DNA of 64,000 bases from Stenocarpella maydis. Taxonomy: Eukaryota > Ascomycota > Sordariomycetes > Diaporthales > Diaporthaceae. Below, one piece after another: positions 61,030 to 64,000 of this stretch (within the stretch, counting starts at the first letter, position 1; each line of letters opens with the position of its first letter). The translations under genes were made by a program, and so were the position numbers. The notes beneath the pieces were generated by a model. That model saw only the letters and a list, made by a program, of their open reading frames with translations, was not told the DNA's origin and made no database searches. Location of the stretch: the NCBI GenBank assembly GCA_002270565.1, contig NQMI01000129.1, positions 1-64,000 on the forward strand, written 5' to 3'.

Positions 61030-62771
61030 ATGTCCGCTTTGTCTGCCGTCCAGACGGCCACCACCTTGACTCCTCCGAGCAGTTCTCATGGCGATGGCAA
61101 CGGCTTCTCCTGGGACTTTACGTCTGCAAAGCAAGAGGTGAGCTCGCCACCCCCGTCCCCACTCTCTTGTAGCCTCCCGAGATTAGCACATCATGTGTCT
61201 CCCTCCGTGAGGGGTCACATCACACACTGACCTTGTCCGCCCAATGCACCCAGAACCCCCCCTACCATGACAAAAATGCCCTCAAGACTGGCGCCACAAA
61301 CGGAATTTACAGGTCACCTCACCTCACAAGGGACGGCAACGGTTCGGCATTGGAACTGGACACATCGTCCAAGGCCTCGAGCGGCAGAGATCAGGTGAAC
61401 GGATCAGGTGCAGTCTCGCGGTCACACAGCAATCTTGACGACTCGGACGACGCCGACGACAGGCCCGACAATGTAGTCAACGTGCCCTTCGACGATGATT
61501 ACCATCGCAACGGTCGTACGCAGACGAGGAGCAAGGACCAGCTGGACATGCCTGACGAGGACTCGAAATGGATCCACAGTGAACTGCTAAAGAAGATCGA
61601 GAGCCAGGAGCTGCAGGCCGCCGGTATCCCCCCACCCCAGCCTCGATCTCGGAGCAGGCCGAGGGGTGACAGGAGCCAGAGCAGCGCCAGGAAGCCCATC
61701 CAGGACAATGCGTCAAGACCTAGGAAAAACTCGTCGCACGCCATGGAGCCAAAGACCCCTGACACGTCCGAGGCCATCAACGGCTGGGACTCGAGACCCA
61801 TCGAGGAGGCGGATGCTGAAGGGGACGCGCATGCTAAGCCCGCCGGGAGCTCCCGCATCCCTGTGCCCAAGAAGAGCCCGCTGCCACTCCCCACACAGCA
61901 CCTGGAACGGGACAAGCTGATCAAGAGGGAGAATAGCCCCGAGGAGCTTGAGAAGAGGATAGAGATGCCCAAGGCTCGCTCGAGGTCTAATAGTACAACC
62001 TTGAAGAACCTCGAGCCCTCGCCGACCATGAAGCCCCACCCGGCTAAGCGCGCTGCGACCACGGACCTGTCTCCCAAGAAACAGCCGACGCCCACCGTAC
62101 CCCGAAAGGGCTCTGCGCCGGCCAAGTCGATACCGCCCGAGGCCCGTGGCAAGGTCAAACCGAAGCCCAAGAACGGGGCAAACAGCGGACGGCCCTCCAC
62201 TAGGTCCGGGGAGCGCGAGCTGTCCGGGGGCTCCAGGCCGATGGAAGGCGACCCGCCATGGCTGGTGTCAGCATACAAGCCCGACCCCCGCCTGCCGCCA
62301 GACCAGCAGCTCCTGCCCACCGTGGCCAGGCGGCTGCAGCAGGAGAAGTGGGAACAGGAGGGCAAGTTCGGGAGCGTCTACGATAAGGACTTTAGGCCAC
62401 TCACAGGCGACGGCTTCCAGATGCCGGAGAACATGCCATCGTCCACGTCCTCGTCCGAAGACGTAGCGAAGCAGGACGACGTGGTGAGGCACGAGGTAGA
62501 GAAGCCGGCCGACGACTGGCCCTTGAAATCACCAGACACGCCCAAGAGCCCTGCGTCGCCCGGAAAGTCCAGCTCTTACTCCACAATGCCCAAGATCCAG
62601 GACAAGCCACCTGCGAGCCCGTTGTTAAGCCCCAAACAATCCTTGAGGCCAGTCGAGTCTCCGGCTCCGGAACCGATGCAGATAACAAGGGTGCCGGATA
62701 TACCAGAGAAAGATCCGGAACAGACAGGCAAGAAAGAGAAGGGAGGCTGTGGCTGCTGTATTGTGATGTGA
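61030..62771 (+). CDS. teaR: TeaR-like prenylated cell-end protein
   Basis: Exons 61030-61137 and 61254-62771 (116-bp intron, GTGAGC donor, CTGAC branch, CCAG acceptor) encode 541 residues. The protein ends in G-G-C-G-C-C-I-V-M: CIVM is a CAAX box for prenylation and the nearby cysteines could be palmitoylated, so the C-terminus should anchor to the plasma membrane. Two conserved blocks point to the TeaA receptor TeaR of Aspergillus nidulans, which marks hyphal tips and links microtubule ends to polarity: KWIHSELLKKIESQELQAAG at about residue 145, and PWLVSAYKPDPRLPPDQQLL followed by KWEQEGKFGSVYD in the C-terminal third. The rest is low-complexity, Ser/Pro/Lys-rich and likely disordered. Methionine runs or a signal peptide are absent. 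The TeaR call relies on remembered family sequence and the CAAX tail. Confidence 0.82.
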
Positions 62772-64000
62772 TGCAACCCACCTGTGGCAACAGAATTTGA
62801 GCTTGGATCGTGGTACGAGTCCCGGCCAACAGCAAGCCATTCCCACCTTGTCGTCGAAGCAGGCGCCCTCAACTTCCGGCACACCATCGACCTCAGAACA
62901 CCGAGAACCCAACTCATCCGCACCTTCAGCGATCCCACAACACACCCCGTGTTCCGATATCAGACCCATATAGAGCACCGCGACTGCTCAGTCCTTGACG
63001 ATATAACGATTTCATTTTGCCTTTTCCACACCTCAAAGATTGTCTATACCTCCTCAGCCAACCACAGGCCATTACACCCGGAAAGCGATTCCTTTTGTAG
63101 TCTTTTTAATCTTACTACTGCCACTTTTCCAGGGAGCGCACAACTCAATAAGACTCCTGCCTGGGGCTCAAGTTCTGGCCCTGTGTCTTTTTGCTGGTTT
63201 CCTTTTTCCTTTCTCTTGTGAGTGCGTGGGAGTCACGGTTTTTGGGAACGAAATGCGCCTTTTTTTTGTCTACAACTGCATGTTAGGGGCGATTTTGTGT
63301 TTTTGCTTTGACTACATTTCTACCTGGCATTGCGTCTTCAACCAGCGACTTGTACCATATTACCAGCCGGACACTCCGAGGAAGTCCAGACTGGGAAACA
63401 AACAGCCCCCATGAAAGCTGCCACCACCGACGCTCCTGCGGTAACCCGAGTTCCTCTCACCTGAATGGCCGCCGGCCCACGCAGAGTTGTCTGCAGTGCG
63501 TCACCCGCCTCTCGCAAACCCGATGGGATGAAACCGGTCCCGCCTTTGAGAAGGCCACACAAGCCGAGATCGGGTCGGCTGGTCACCGGAGAACGGACAC
63601 TTCTATGGCGGGACGTGGGGCTTGCTGCACTATGATACCCTCTGCTATTTCGTCGCCTCCCCTGCGCAACGACGCAATTTGGGAGATCACTGGGAAAACA
63701 CATACACACAGTTGCAGACATTCACATCCGTCACACATACACATGCACGAACTCGCGCACACGCAATCATCAGCAAACAACAAACTCACGACATGGGGAA
63801 CAGGGATAGAGCCAGAGTGACGGTAGATGGGCTGTGTGTGGGCTGTGGACATATACCGGGACCGAGTACGACATCTTCAAACATTCAAGCCAAGGAAACG
63901 GGACCCTCATCAACTCGGTATGAGAGATAGCCGCGAGGAAAACAAAAAGGAGATAAATGCTGTGCAGCTTTGTGGCAAGTGGCAAAGGGGGATGGAGAGA
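62772..64000. other. 3' UTR and intergenic tail
   Basis: The first few hundred bases are probably the 3' UTR of the TeaR-like gene. No other gene is supported before the window ends; a CA-rich tract lies near 63700-63760. Confidence 0.5.

Noticed and set aside
61499..62365. A 288-codon minus-strand ORF
   Set aside because: It is antisense to the TeaR-like gene and composed mainly of Ser, Gly and Leu from reversed Ser/Pro/Lys codons.

Overview
The window looks like a nuclear segment of a filamentous ascomycete (Pezizomycotina, most likely a Sordariomycete; the class is inferred). Genes are interrupted by short introns of about 55-130 bp with GTRNGT-type donors, CTRAC-like branch sites and YAG acceptors. 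The gene families are typical of these fungi: a Clr5-domain protein, a UstYa-like (DUF3328) protein, a TeaR-like prenylated cell-end protein, an F-box protein and a small secreted cysteine-rich protein. The left edge is an AT-rich island in which a retrotransposon has been mutated in the manner of repeat-induced point mutation (RIP). Nothing suggests a bacterial or organellar origin. All exon coordinates were worked out by hand from splice signals and reading-frame phase; there is no transcript support.

Layout: 1-2600 is a RIP-type island with a decayed Ty3/gypsy Gag reading frame on the minus strand and a head-to-head inverted repeat that looks LTR-derived. One hypothetical gene follows (about 3080-3865). 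Next come two gene deserts of about 10 kb each (3.9-13.9 kb and 14.2-24.3 kb), separated only by a 94-residue putative zinc-ribbon gene (13901-14185). From 24.3 to 29.5 kb lies an accessory-looking stretch: a secreted cupin_5 protein, a UstYa-like protein, a small gene that needs a frameshift to be read, and a small secreted six-cysteine protein with a clear TATA box. From 30.2 to 41.1 kb is a conserved core: DNA primase large subunit, a Clr5-domain protein, sterol O-acyltransferase and a J-domain protein. A further 7.3 kb desert (41.1-48.5 kb) leads to a wrecked aminoglycoside-phosphotransferase-like kinase pseudogene (48.5-49.9 kb) and a lower-GC tract with two small hypothetical ORFs. From 53.7 to 62.8 kb are a metallophosphoesterase, an F-box protein and a TeaR-like CAAX protein.

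The genes do not form one evident pathway. The core genes serve DNA replication (primase), sterol-ester storage (ARE2-like) and cell polarity (TeaR-like). The accessory genes are candidates for secretion or specialised metabolism. I did not find an unmistakably new system. The best leads are the UstYa-like gene near a small secreted cysteine-rich peptide, a 93-bp near-perfect hairpin at 23188-23280, a cluster of ACGT-core palindromes upstream of the isolated zinc-ribbon gene, and the two large deserts around that gene.
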